From: Trueperaceae bacterium
GTDB taxonomy: Bacteria > Deinococcota > Deinococci > Deinococcales > Trueperaceae
Reading direction: 5' to 3'
Length of the DNA stretch: 5,656 bases
NCBI GenBank assembly: GCA_024636105.1
Contig: JAGXHO010000224.1
Coordinates: 1-5,656 of the forward strand
Below, one piece after another: positions 1 through 4,790 of this stretch. Position numbers and translations under genes: made by a program. A model generated the notes under the pieces. That model had not been told where the DNA came from. It ran no database searches and saw nothing but the letters and a program-made list of their open reading frames with translations. Each line of letters opens with the position of its first letter. Position 1 is the stretch's first letter.

Positions 1-147
1 GCCCTGTTCGACGGACTCGAGCAGGAACGAGGGCTGGCCGGCGATCTTCAGGTAGGCGGTGAGCGGGGTATCGAGGTCGGCGAGCACCTCGCGGAACACG
101 GGCTCCAGCGCGGGTGCGCCGGCCTCGGGGGCGTGCGTGTGGGTCAT
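1..147 (-). CDS. trpE: anthranilate synthase component I, N-terminal fragment (cut by window edge)
   Basis: The first 49 codons of a gene that runs off the left edge. TrpE converts chorismate to anthranilate, the first committed step of tryptophan synthesis, using ammonia supplied by the TrpG amidotransferase in the cytoplasm. The visible part begins MTHTHAPEAG and then has the TrpE N-terminal pattern: a TPLTAYLKIAG stretch at residues 27-37 followed by FLLESVEQG at 41-49. The LLES at 42-45 is the segment that in known TrpE proteins helps form the tryptophan feedback site, so feedback inhibition is likely (inferred from family knowledge). The ATG at 147-145 is chosen because AGAGGA lies six bases upstream. 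The gene lies 161 bases after fabI on the same strand, with its own possible promoter and leader in between. The chorismate-binding catalytic domain is outside the window, so the paralogue PabB is not fully excluded. Confidence 0.87.
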   Translation of the reverse strand, partial: MTHTHAPEAGAPALEPVFREVLADLDTPLTAYLKIAGQPSFLLESVEQG

Positions 148-153
148 GGGGCG

Positions 154-159
154 TCCTCT
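154..159 (-). promoter_or_regulatory. ribosome binding site of trpE
   Basis: AGAGGA on the minus strand, six bases before the trpE ATG. It is a good partial Shine-Dalgarno match and supports that start. It contrasts with the phosphodiesterase, regulator and phosphatidyltransferase genes, which have none. Confidence 0.5.
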
Positions 160-190
160 GGTGGGCGAGCGGTCGACGGGGTCGGGTCCG

Positions 191-283
191 CTACGCGGCG
201 GCGCGCGCCGCGCGGGCGGTCGGGCGGACGTGGGGCCGCGAACGACGCCATCGCCGGTCCGGAACGCACGCAACCTTCGACAT
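191..283 (-). CDS. possible 30-residue leader ORF upstream of trpE
   Basis: A small open frame reading MSKVACVPDRRW and continuing arginine- and alanine-rich to a TAG at 193-191, 43 bases before the trpE ATG. A TAGCTT box ends five bases before its ATG, which would make it a leaderless leader peptide if transcription starts at or near the A. It has one Trp codon (residue 12) followed by two Arg codons, not the tandem Trp codons of classic trp leaders. In DNA this GC-rich, arginine/alanine-rich open frames of this length arise easily by chance, and a single Trp codon in 30 is unremarkable. It is listed because of its position before trpE and its -10-to-ATG arrangement; its translation is unproven. 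Confidence 0.2.
   Translation of the reverse strand: MSKVACVPDRRWRRSRPHVRPTARAARAAA
198..211 (-). repeat. 14-bp GC palindrome in the trpE leader
   Basis: GCGGCGCGCGCCGC is a perfect 14-base palindrome inside the last third of the possible leader ORF. It could fold as a five-pair stem with a four-base loop. No run of T follows it, so it is not a clear intrinsic terminator. A second short palindromic stretch, CCGGACCGG, lies nearer the promoter side of the leader. Such GC palindromes are common at this base composition. Confidence 0.3.
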
Positions 284-288
284 GCCGG

Positions 289-297
289 AAGCTACCA
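289..297 (-). promoter_or_regulatory. candidate extended -10 promoter for trpE
   Basis: TGGTAGCTT on the minus strand combines a TG extension with a TANNNT hexamer (TAGCTT, 294-289). It starts 11 bases after the fabI stop codon. A start point 5-8 bases further on would give a leader of about 135 bases for trpE and would fall at the ATG of the small leader ORF. No convincing TTGACA-like -35 was seen. Confidence 0.33.
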
Positions 298-308
298 CGA
301 CCGCGCGG

Positions 309-1115
309 TCAGCCGTCCTCGCCCTCGGTCTGCGGCAGGAACATCCCGATCGCATGGAACCCGGCATCGACGTAGACGGTCTCGCCGGTGACGCCACCGC
401 CCAGCTCGGGCACGAGCAGCGAGAGGCCGAGGCCGCCGACCTCCTCGGCGGTGATGTTGCGGCGCAGCATCGACTGGCGCCCGGCCTCCGAGTACATGTC
501 GCCGAAGCCGGCGATCGAGCGCGCCGCGATCGTGCGCACGGGACCGGCCGAGATCGCGTTGACGCGCACGCCCTGCGGCCCCAGGTCGTAGGCCAGGTAC
601 CGCACGGACGCCTCGAGGGCGGCCTTGGCGACGCCCATCATGTTGTAGTGCGGCACCACCCGCTCGGCCGCGAGGTACGTCAGCGTCACCATGGAACCGC
701 CCTGGGGCATCAGCCGCCGCGCCCGGTTGGCGACGGCCACGAGCGAGTACGCGGACACGTCCATCGCCAGCTTCCAGTCGTCGCGCCCGGTCTCGACGAA
801 CGGCGCCGCGAACGTGGCGGGCGGGGCGTAGGCCAAGGCGTGCACCACGAAATCGAGGTGCCCGTGGTCGCGCTCGAGGTCGGCGAACAGCGCGTCGAGC
901 TGCGCGTCGTCGGTGACGTCGCACGCGTGCAGCGTGGCGCCGGACTGGTCCTCGGTCAGCTTCTCGAGCGTCGGCCGGAGGCGATCGCCCTGATAGCTGT
1001 AGGCGATCGTCGCGCCGGCGGCGGCGAGCGGCTGCGCGAGCGCCCAGGCGAGGCTGCGTTGGTTGGTGACGCCCATGACGAGCGCGCGTTTGCCGGTCAG
1101 GTCGAGCTGGTACAT
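309..1115 (-). CDS. fabI: enoyl-[acyl-carrier-protein] reductase, FabI type
   Basis: FabI reduces the trans-2 double bond of enoyl-ACP with NAD(P)H, the last step of each fatty-acid elongation cycle, in the cytoplasm. The 268-residue product is close to the usual length of about 260. The nucleotide-binding segment GVTNQRSLAWALA (15-27) is the FabI form of the SDR glycine motif. The catalytic region TYLAAERVVPHYNMMGVAK (146-164) holds Tyr147 and the FabI-specific Tyr157-x6-Lys164 in place of the ordinary SDR Tyr-x3-Lys. SAGPVRTIAA (189-198) is the substrate-loop signature. The site matching E. coli Gly93, where changes give triclosan resistance, is Ala95; from memory Ala is normal in many Gram-positive FabI proteins, so this is not evidence of resistance. 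The ATG is supported by GGAGG six bases upstream. The gene follows the response regulator by 79 bases on the same strand; no -10 hexamer was found in that gap, so read-through from the regulator promoter is plausible. Confidence 0.95.
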   Translation of the reverse strand: MYQLDLTGKRALVMGVTNQRSLAWALAQPLAAAGATIAYSYQGDRLRPTLEKLTEDQSGATLHACDVTDDAQLDALFADLERDHGHLDFVVHALAYAPPATFAAPFVETGRDDWKLAMDVSAYSLVAVANRARRLMPQGGSMVTLTYLAAERVVPHYNMMGVAKAALEASVRYLAYDLGPQGVRVNAISAGPVRTIAARSIAGFGDMYSEAGRQSMLRRNITAEEVGGLGLSLLVPELGGGVTGETVYVDAGFHAIGMFLPQTEGEDG

Positions 1116-1121
1116 GCGTGG

Positions 1122-1126
1122 CCTCC
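1122..1126 (-). promoter_or_regulatory. ribosome binding site of fabI
   Basis: GGAGG on the minus strand, six bases before the fabI ATG. This canonical Shine-Dalgarno fixes the start and implies a leadered message, unlike that proposed for the upstream regulator. Confidence 0.6.
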
Positions 1127-1135
1127 GAAGGCGGG

Positions 1136-1147
1136 GCGGCCGGCCGC
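1136..1147 (-). repeat. 12-bp palindrome upstream of fabI
   Basis: GCGGCCGGCCGC is a perfect 12-base palindrome nine bases upstream of the fabI Shine-Dalgarno. The 10-mer GGGGCGGCCG (plus strand) overlaps it at 1133-1142 and recurs at 1178-1187 within the same gap. It could be an operator or an RNA hairpin, or only GC-rich composition; there is no T-tract for a terminator. Confidence 0.28.
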
Positions 1148-1194
1148 GATCGACCGGGCCGACCGAAGGGTGCGGCCGGGGCGGCCGACGGGAC

Positions 1195-2244
1195 TCAGGC
1201 TTCGGTCATGAGGCGCTCGAAGCGCTCGCGCGCCTCGACGGCCCGGTGCTTTTCGCCGCGGGCCTCCCACGAGGCGGCGAGACCTTCCCAGGCGAGCTCC
1301 GAGAACGGTTCGTGTTCGGTCATGCGCTGATAGTGCGCGGTCGTGGCGTCGAGGTCGCCCCCTTCGCGGGCCGCTTCGGCCGCGGCGTGCAGGAGCGCGA
1401 GGTGTTCGGCTTGCAGCGCGGCGCGGGCGTCCTCGAGCCACGTACCGCTCATGCCCGTCAGGAAGTGCCCCGCGTAGCGCTCGACGGCCGCCCGGTAGTC
1501 GCTGGAGATCCGCGAGTCGCGCGCGCGCTTGGCGAGCGCGCGGTACTGGTCGACGTCGTACTCGATCGTGAACTTGTCCTGCAGGTAGTAGCGCCGGTTC
1601 GCCGACTCCACGATCTCGCCGCCCATCACCTTGCGCAGGCGGTAGAGCGTGGTGTGGAACGAGGAGGACGCCTTCGACTCGGTCTTGCCGGGCCAGAGCG
1701 CCTCGGCGACCTCGAAGGTGGTGGCGCCGCCGCGATGCTCGAGCAGGTAGAAGAGCAACTCGAGCGCCTTGAGCGACTCCCAGTCCAGGCGCTCGCCGTC
1801 GCGATGGACGCGCGGGTGCCCGAAACCGGTCACCGCGACCACGCCCTCGAGCGGTCGGCGCAGCTCGGCGATGCGCCGCAAACGCACCTCGACGGCGTCG
1901 AGGAGCTCCTCGGGGCGGAAGGGCTTGGTCAGGTAGTCGTCGGCGCCGAGCGCCATCCCCTTGCGCATGCTCGCGCGATCCTCGAGCGCGGTCAGGAACA
2001 GGAACGGCACGGCGCGCAGCTCGGGCAGGTCGCGCACCTTGCGGTAGAACTCGTACCCGTCGATCACCGGCATGTGGATGTCGCTCACGATCACGTCGGG
2101 GCGCAACCCCTCGACCATCTCGGCGAGCGCGTCGCGCGGGTCGTCGAAGGTCAGCACCGCGTACCCGCCACGCTGCAGCGTGCGTTCGGTGATCTTCAGG
2201 AGCGCCGGTTCGTCGTCGACGGCCAGAACGAGGGTCGTGGACAT
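1195..2244 (-). CDS. orphan response regulator: receiver, winged-helix and BTAD (SARP-like) domains
   Basis: A 349-residue cytoplasmic transcription regulator of two-component type. Residues 5-122 form a receiver domain: acidic pocket Asp10/Asp11 in AVDDEP, phosphoacceptor Asp55 in SDIHMP, Thr85 in FLTA and Lys107 in TKPF, so all residues for phosphorylation are present. Residues about 140-225 resemble the winged-helix DNA-binding domain of SARP regulators (ALELLFYLLEH at 160-170, ALWPGK at 182-187, LYRLRKVMGGEIVE at 200-213). Residues about 228-345 are helical and fit the bacterial transcriptional activator (BTAD) fold, with the YDVDQYRALAKRA opening and repeat-like helices. Typical SARPs begin with the DNA-binding domain, so the receiver in front is a fusion seen in only part of the family. 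No histidine kinase is in the window. Its start has no Shine-Dalgarno but a TAGACT box eight bases upstream, suggesting a leaderless message. Targets are unknown; the adjacent fabI and phospholipid genes are the natural candidates (inference). Confidence 0.92.
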   Translation of the reverse strand: MSTTLVLAVDDEPALLKITERTLQRGGYAVLTFDDPRDALAEMVEGLRPDVIVSDIHMPVIDGYEFYRKVRDLPELRAVPFLFLTALEDRASMRKGMALGADDYLTKPFRPEELLDAVEVRLRRIAELRRPLEGVVAVTGFGHPRVHRDGERLDWESLKALELLFYLLEHRGGATTFEVAEALWPGKTESKASSSFHTTLYRLRKVMGGEIVESANRRYYLQDKFTIEYDVDQYRALAKRARDSRISSDYRAAVERYAGHFLTGMSGTWLEDARAALQAEHLALLHAAAEAAREGGDLDATTAHYQRMTEHEPFSELAWEGLAASWEARGEKHRAVEARERFERLMTEA

Positions 2245-2252
2245 GAGCCGTC

Positions 2253-2258
2253 AGTCTA
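2253..2258 (-). promoter_or_regulatory. -10 box of the response regulator promoter
   Basis: TAGACT on the minus strand, with eight bases between it and the ATG at 2244. It matches TANNNT, and no Shine-Dalgarno lies between, so transcription probably starts at or next to the start codon. The DNA immediately upstream is an alternating GC run (2259-2271) and no TTGACA-like -35 is visible. Confidence 0.48.
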
Positions 2259-2265
2259 GCGCGCG

Positions 2266-2285
2266 CGCGCGTGGCGGCACGCGCG
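2266..2285 (-). terminator. hairpin after the phosphodiesterase/small-protein operon
   Basis: CGCGCGTG and CACGCGCG (plus strand) form a perfect eight-pair stem around a four-base loop (2274-2277). It begins five bases past the stop codon of the 64-residue gene, where an intrinsic terminator is expected. There is no T-tract on either strand, so termination efficiency is uncertain. It also lies in the upstream part of the response regulator promoter, so it may be an operator instead of, or as well as, a terminator. Confidence 0.43.
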
Positions 2286-2290
2286 AAGCT

Positions 2291-2485
2291 TCACGACCAG
2301 GACTCGGTCTTCTGGGTCTGGACCAAGGCGGTGAACTCGACCGTGGTCCCGAGCGCCGCCGTCGCGAACTTGACGTCCACGACCATCTCGTCGCGGTCGA
2401 GCTGCTCCAGGTAGGCGTTGAGGCGTTCCTCGAATAGATCGAGGCTGTTCGACGTGATGGCCTTGAAGCGCGGGATGCTGCTCAC
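2291..2485 (-). CDS. small 64-residue protein, Cse60-like (tentative)
   Basis: A small gene with a GTG start whose first four bases, GTGA, contain the stop codon of the phosphodiesterase gene, so the two are translationally coupled. AGGAGG lies four bases upstream, inside the end of the neighbouring gene, giving strong support for the start. The product begins with SSIPRFKAI, then a helix-like LFEERLNAYLEQL (17-29), a strand VVDVKFAT (35-42) and a second strand TVEFTALVQTQ (48-58). That helix-strand-strand layout and size resemble, from memory, the short Cse60 family, first named from a Bacillus sporulation gene but not confined by function to sporulation. It has no signal peptide, membrane segment or cysteine. 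The biochemical role is unknown. High third-position GC, coupling and the ribosome site make a real gene likely; the family name is a tentative inference. Confidence 0.72.
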   Translation of the reverse strand: MSSIPRFKAITSNSLDLFEERLNAYLEQLDRDEMVVDVKFATAALGTTVEFTALVQTQKTESWS

Positions 2486-3315
2486 GCGTCCTCCTCGGGG
2501 AATCGGGGCTCCGGCGCCCGGTCGAGCGCGTCCAGGAGCGTCCGGGGATCGTCGCCGATGATACCGTCCACGCCCGCGGCGCGCACCCGGGCCACGTCGG
2601 AAGGGTCGTTGACCGTCCAGGTGCTGACCAGAGCCCCGCGGCGATGCCACCGCGCTACCGCCTCCGCCGTCGCGCTCGGGTGCTCCGGATGCATCGCGTC
2701 CACGTGGAGCCACCCCGCCGGCCAGGGCGAGCGCAGACCGAGGGGCGCGTCGGCGCGCGCCACCCACAGGTAGCCGGTCCGCACCTCGGGAGCGCGCAGT
2801 CGGAAGCGGGTGAGCGCCACCGGGCTGAAGCTCGAGACGACCGTTCGGTCGGCGAGCCCTGAGGTGCGCAGTGCGTCGGCGACCGCCGCCGGCAGGCCGC
2901 GGTCGCGCCATCCGAGGGTCTTGAGCTCGAGGTTCAGCAGCGTGCCCGGGTACCGGCGCACGACCGCGACCAGCTGATCGAAGGTCGGCAGGTCTGGGGC
3001 GGACGCGCGCAGCGTGGCCAGGTCGGTGTCGACCACCCGGTGGCCCACGAGGTCGAAGTCGTGCGTCAGCACCAGGTGACCGTCCCGCGTGCGCTGCACG
3101 TCGACCTCGAGCCCATCGAGCCCGGCGCCGAGGGCCGCCTCGAAGGCGGCGACGGTGTTCTCCGGGAGCGAGCGGCGCACGCCGCGGTGGCCGAGCGCCC
3201 ATGGACGCGGCCGATCGACGCCCGGTAGCGGACGCGGACGCCAGAGCGCGACCCGCCAGCCTGCGAGCGCGACGAACGTGGCCACGCCGAGTGCCCATGC
3301 CCAGTTCGGTTCCAT
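2482..3315 (-). CDS. glycerophosphodiester phosphodiesterase with N-terminal membrane anchor
   Basis: Predicted to hydrolyse glycerophosphodiesters to glycerol 3-phosphate and an alcohol, recycling deacylated phospholipids. The 277-residue product opens with a hydrophobic segment (about 6-25, WALGVATFVALAGWRVALW) that looks like a membrane anchor or uncleaved signal; no lipobox cysteine is present. The GDPD domain spans about 40-265 with all signature positions: GHRG (His43, Arg44), PENTVAAFEAAL (51-62), LEVDVQRTRDG with Glu70 and Asp72, the catalytic THD with His85, LNLELK with Glu130 and Lys132, TWTVND (232-237) and GVDGIIGDDP (248-257). The ATG at 3315 is favoured because TAGATT ends seven positions before it and no Shine-Dalgarno is seen, implying a leaderless message. 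It is the first gene of a two-gene operon with the 64-residue protein and is divergent from the CDP-alcohol phosphatidyltransferase. Which side of the membrane the domain occupies, and the head-group specificity, cannot be told. Confidence 0.93.
   Translation of the reverse strand: MEPNWAWALGVATFVALAGWRVALWRPRPLPGVDRPRPWALGHRGVRRSLPENTVAAFEAALGAGLDGLEVDVQRTRDGHLVLTHDFDLVGHRVVDTDLATLRASAPDLPTFDQLVAVVRRYPGTLLNLELKTLGWRDRGLPAAVADALRTSGLADRTVVSSFSPVALTRFRLRAPEVRTGYLWVARADAPLGLRSPWPAGWLHVDAMHPEHPSATAEAVARWHRRGALVSTWTVNDPSDVARVRAAGVDGIIGDDPRTLLDALDRAPEPRFPEEDA
2490..2495 (-). promoter_or_regulatory. ribosome binding site of the 64-residue gene
   Basis: AGGAGG on the minus strand, four bases before the GTG start. 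It lies within the Glu-Glu-Asp codons at the end of the phosphodiesterase gene. It is the strongest Shine-Dalgarno in the window, and it sets this GTG as the start. Confidence 0.6.
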
Positions 3316-3321
3316 GCGCCG

Positions 3322-3327
3322 AATCTA
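3322..3327 (-). promoter_or_regulatory. -10 box of the phosphodiesterase promoter
   Basis: TAGATT on the minus strand, six bases before the ATG at 3315. It fits a leaderless start. No good -35 hexamer was found at the usual distance; an inverted repeat (3330-3346) occupies the spacer. Confidence 0.5.
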
Positions 3328-3329
3328 CC

Positions 3330-3346
3330 GTCCGAGGCCACCGGAC
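3330..3346. repeat. inverted repeat GTCCG-N7-CGGAC beside the leftward promoter
   Basis: Two five-base half-sites (3330-3334 and 3342-3346) are separated by seven bases. They sit three bases upstream of the phosphodiesterase -10 box. A regulator bound here would cover the -10/-35 spacer. The arms are short, and the base composition makes chance a fair explanation. Confidence 0.25.
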
Positions 3347-3357
3347 CGTGGGCAGGC

Positions 3358-3380
3358 GCGCGCTTCGCGGTGGAGCGCGC
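3358..3380. repeat. inverted repeat GCGCGCT-N9-AGCGCGC beside the rightward promoter
   Basis: Seven-base arms at 3358-3364 and 3374-3380 surround a nine-base spacer, ending three bases before the -10 hexamer of the phosphatidyltransferase gene. The centre-to-centre spacing is 16 bases. It could be an operator, but alternating GC arms arise easily in such DNA. Confidence 0.25.
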
Positions 3381-3389
3381 TGCTACGCT
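3381..3389 (+). promoter_or_regulatory. extended -10 promoter of the phosphatidyltransferase operon
   Basis: TGCTACGCT has a TG extension plus a TACGCT hexamer (3384-3389), and seven bases separate it from the ATG at 3397. No Shine-Dalgarno lies between, so a leaderless message is likely. It would drive the whole rightward operon. Confidence 0.5.
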
Positions 3390-3396
3390 CGGTGCG

Positions 3397-4260
3397 ATGA
3401 GAACCAACGCGGGGGCGATGGCGATCGACGTCGACGCGGCGGCCAAGAGTCGACCGCGCTCCGAGTTCGTGTTGCGGGCCGTGCAGCCGGCGGCGAACCT
3501 CGCCGTGCGGGGCGCGGCGCGCCTCGGCCTCGACCCCCAACTCGTGGTCTGGAGCCATTCCGCGCTCGGCGTCGCGGCGGCGGTCCTGGTCGCCGTGGGG
3601 GAGCCGGGCGCGTGGCGGATCGCTGCGGCGCTGCTCCTAGCCAAGGCCTTCCTCGACAACGTCGACGGTGGCCTGGCGCGGGCCACGGGCCGCGTCACGG
3701 TCATGGGCCGCTACCTCGACACGGTGCTCGACACGGTCGTCAACGCGCTCCTGTTCGCGGCCCTGGCGGTGCACGGACCCGGGATCTGGGGCGTGCCGCT
3801 CGCGCTCGGCGCCTTCGCCGCCCTCGTCGTCGTGCTCTCGCTCGACTTCAACCTCGAACGCCGCTACAGAGCGTTGCGCGGACTCGTGCCGCGCGACGCC
3901 GACCGTGCACCCGCGGGTGCACCCGAGCGCTGGTTGGCCGCGTTCCGAGGCTTCTACGAACGCTTCCTAGCGCCGCAAGACGCCGCGATCGACCGCCTCG
4001 ACGAACGCGCGTTCGCGCGCCTGTCGGGCGCGCCGTACGCGGCCGCACCGCTCGATCAGCGCTTGGCCTGGAACGACCTGTGGAGCACTGCGACGCTGGT
4101 CAACCTGGGCCTTACCACGCAGATGGCGGTGCTCGCGGCGTGCCTCGCGCTGGGCGCGCCCTTCGCGTACGTGCTGCTCGTCTACGCGATGGCGGCGTAC
4201 GTCGGTGCGGTGCAGCTGATGCGCGCGGCGCGCTTCCGCCGCGGCGGGGCGACGGCGTGA
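3397..4260 (+). CDS. CDP-alcohol phosphatidyltransferase family membrane protein
   Basis: An integral membrane enzyme of the family that transfers a phosphatidyl or substituted phosphate group from a CDP-linked donor to an alcohol, making phospholipid head groups. The family motif is complete: DNVDGGLARATG then GRYLDTVLD, placing Asp87, Asp90, Asp108 and Asp112 with Gly91, Ala94, Arg95 and Gly104 in the exact D-x2-DG-x2-AR-x8-G-x3-D-x3-D spacing. About six membrane segments can be picked out (roughly 50-68, 71-88, 113-127, 130-149, 232-252, 255-275). At 287 residues it is longer than many family members; the extra length is a 45-residue N-terminal part and an 80-residue hydrophilic, charged loop (about 150-231) between segments four and five. 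The ATG is chosen over an in-frame GTG at 3370 because the -10 box lies between them. The stop overlaps the next start (GTGA). The acceptor alcohol cannot be deduced; a glycerol- or inositol-phosphate enzyme is possible. Confidence 0.9.
   Translation: MRTNAGAMAIDVDAAAKSRPRSEFVLRAVQPAANLAVRGAARLGLDPQLVVWSHSALGVAAAVLVAVGEPGAWRIAAALLLAKAFLDNVDGGLARATGRVTVMGRYLDTVLDTVVNALLFAALAVHGPGIWGVPLALGAFAALVVVLSLDFNLERRYRALRGLVPRDADRAPAGAPERWLAAFRGFYERFLAPQDAAIDRLDERAFARLSGAPYAAAPLDQRLAWNDLWSTATLVNLGLTTQMAVLAACLALGAPFAYVLLVYAMAAYVGAVQLMRAARFRRGGATA
3905..3922. repeat. perfect 18-bp palindrome inside the phosphatidyltransferase gene
   Basis: GTGCACCCGCGGGTGCAC is identical to its reverse complement over all 18 bases. 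It encodes a flexible Ala/Pro/Gly stretch (around residues 170-176) in the long hydrophilic loop. The element GTGCACCCG also occurs twice in tandem here (3905-3913 and 3917-3924 plus one base). It could be a protein-binding site, an mRNA hairpin or a chance product of GC-rich codons. Confidence 0.6.
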
Positions 4261-4790
4261 CCGGCGACCGGTCGCCCGCGATCCCACCGGCCGGGGCGCA
4301 CCCCGAACCCGGCCGCGGGTACCCGCTGGTCACGGTCGGGGCGCTGATCGTCGGCCCCTCGGGGCGCGTCTTGCTCGTGCGCACCCACAAGTGGGGCGAC
4401 CGCTGGGGGGTGCCTGGCGGCAAGGTCGACCTGGGCGAGACGCTGCTGGCCGCGGTGCACCGCGAGGTGCGCGAGGAGACCGGGCTGAGCCTCGGAGCCG
4501 TCGCCTGGGCGCCGACGCACGAGGCGGTCGACCACCCCGAATTCCACCGCCGCGCGCACTTCGTGCTCCTGAACTTCGTGGCGCGCGCGACGAGCGAGGA
4601 CGTGGCGCTGAACGACGAAGCGCAGGCGTACGCCTGGACCACGCCCGACGAGGCGCTTCGCATGGACCTCAACGCGCCGACCCGGGCGCTCGTCGAGCAC
4701 TACCGGGCGCACGGCTTCGCGACGCCCGAGTTGGTCGCCGAGCCGACCACCGGCCGCACCGCGGGCCCGGCGATCGGCGGTCGGTCGTGA
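4257..4790 (+). CDS. Nudix hydrolase
   Basis: A 177-residue cytoplasmic enzyme predicted to hydrolyse a nucleoside diphosphate linked to another moiety. The Nudix box is perfect: Gly55-x5-Glu61-x7-Arg69-Glu70-Val-x-Glu73-Glu74-x-Gly76-Leu77, with the metal-binding glutamates at 70, 73 and 74. It is preceded by the strands VTVGALIVGPSGRVLLVRT (26-44) and WGVPGGKV (50-57). A proline-rich N-terminal tail (1-22) and a Gly/Pro/Thr-rich C-terminal tail (about 161-177) flank the domain. The GTG start overlaps the stop of the phosphatidyltransferase gene in a GTGA, and its own stop overlaps the next GTG the same way, so it is coupled on both sides; its upstream Shine-Dalgarno is weak. The frame stays open far upstream, but that part lies across the preceding gene and is not coding. 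Nudix substrates are not predictable from the box; coupling to an enzyme using CDP-linked donors makes a CDP-alcohol or nucleotide-sugar substrate an attractive but unproven idea. Confidence 0.9.
   Translation: MTGDRSPAIPPAGAHPEPGRGYPLVTVGALIVGPSGRVLLVRTHKWGDRWGVPGGKVDLGETLLAAVHREVREETGLSLGAVAWAPTHEAVDHPEFHRRAHFVLLNFVARATSEDVALNDEAQAYAWTTPDEALRMDLNAPTRALVEHYRAHGFATPELVAEPTTGRTAGPAIGGRS

Noticed and set aside
114..1211. Long plus-strand open frame across fabI
   Set aside because: It is antisense to a clear fabI with intact catalytic motifs; the Arg/Gly/His-rich product is typical of the opposite strand of GC-rich genes.
1063..2259. 398-codon plus-strand frame across the response regulator
   Set aside because: It mirrors the regulator gene and has no recognisable motif; stops are simply rare in this DNA.
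2486..3298. Long upstream extension of the frame of the 64-residue gene
   Set aside because: It lies entirely over the phosphodiesterase gene in another frame and is Arg/Ala/Gly filler; the GTG at 2485 with AGGAGG is the real start.
3370..3396. GTG at 3370 as an alternative start of the phosphatidyltransferase
   Set aside because: The promoter -10 box (3384-3389) would lie inside the gene, and the nine added residues show no family similarity; the ATG at 3397 fits a leaderless message.
3201..4256. Long upstream extension of the Nudix frame
   Set aside because: It overlaps the phosphatidyltransferase gene, which has the exact family motif; only the part from the GTG at 4257 has domain content.
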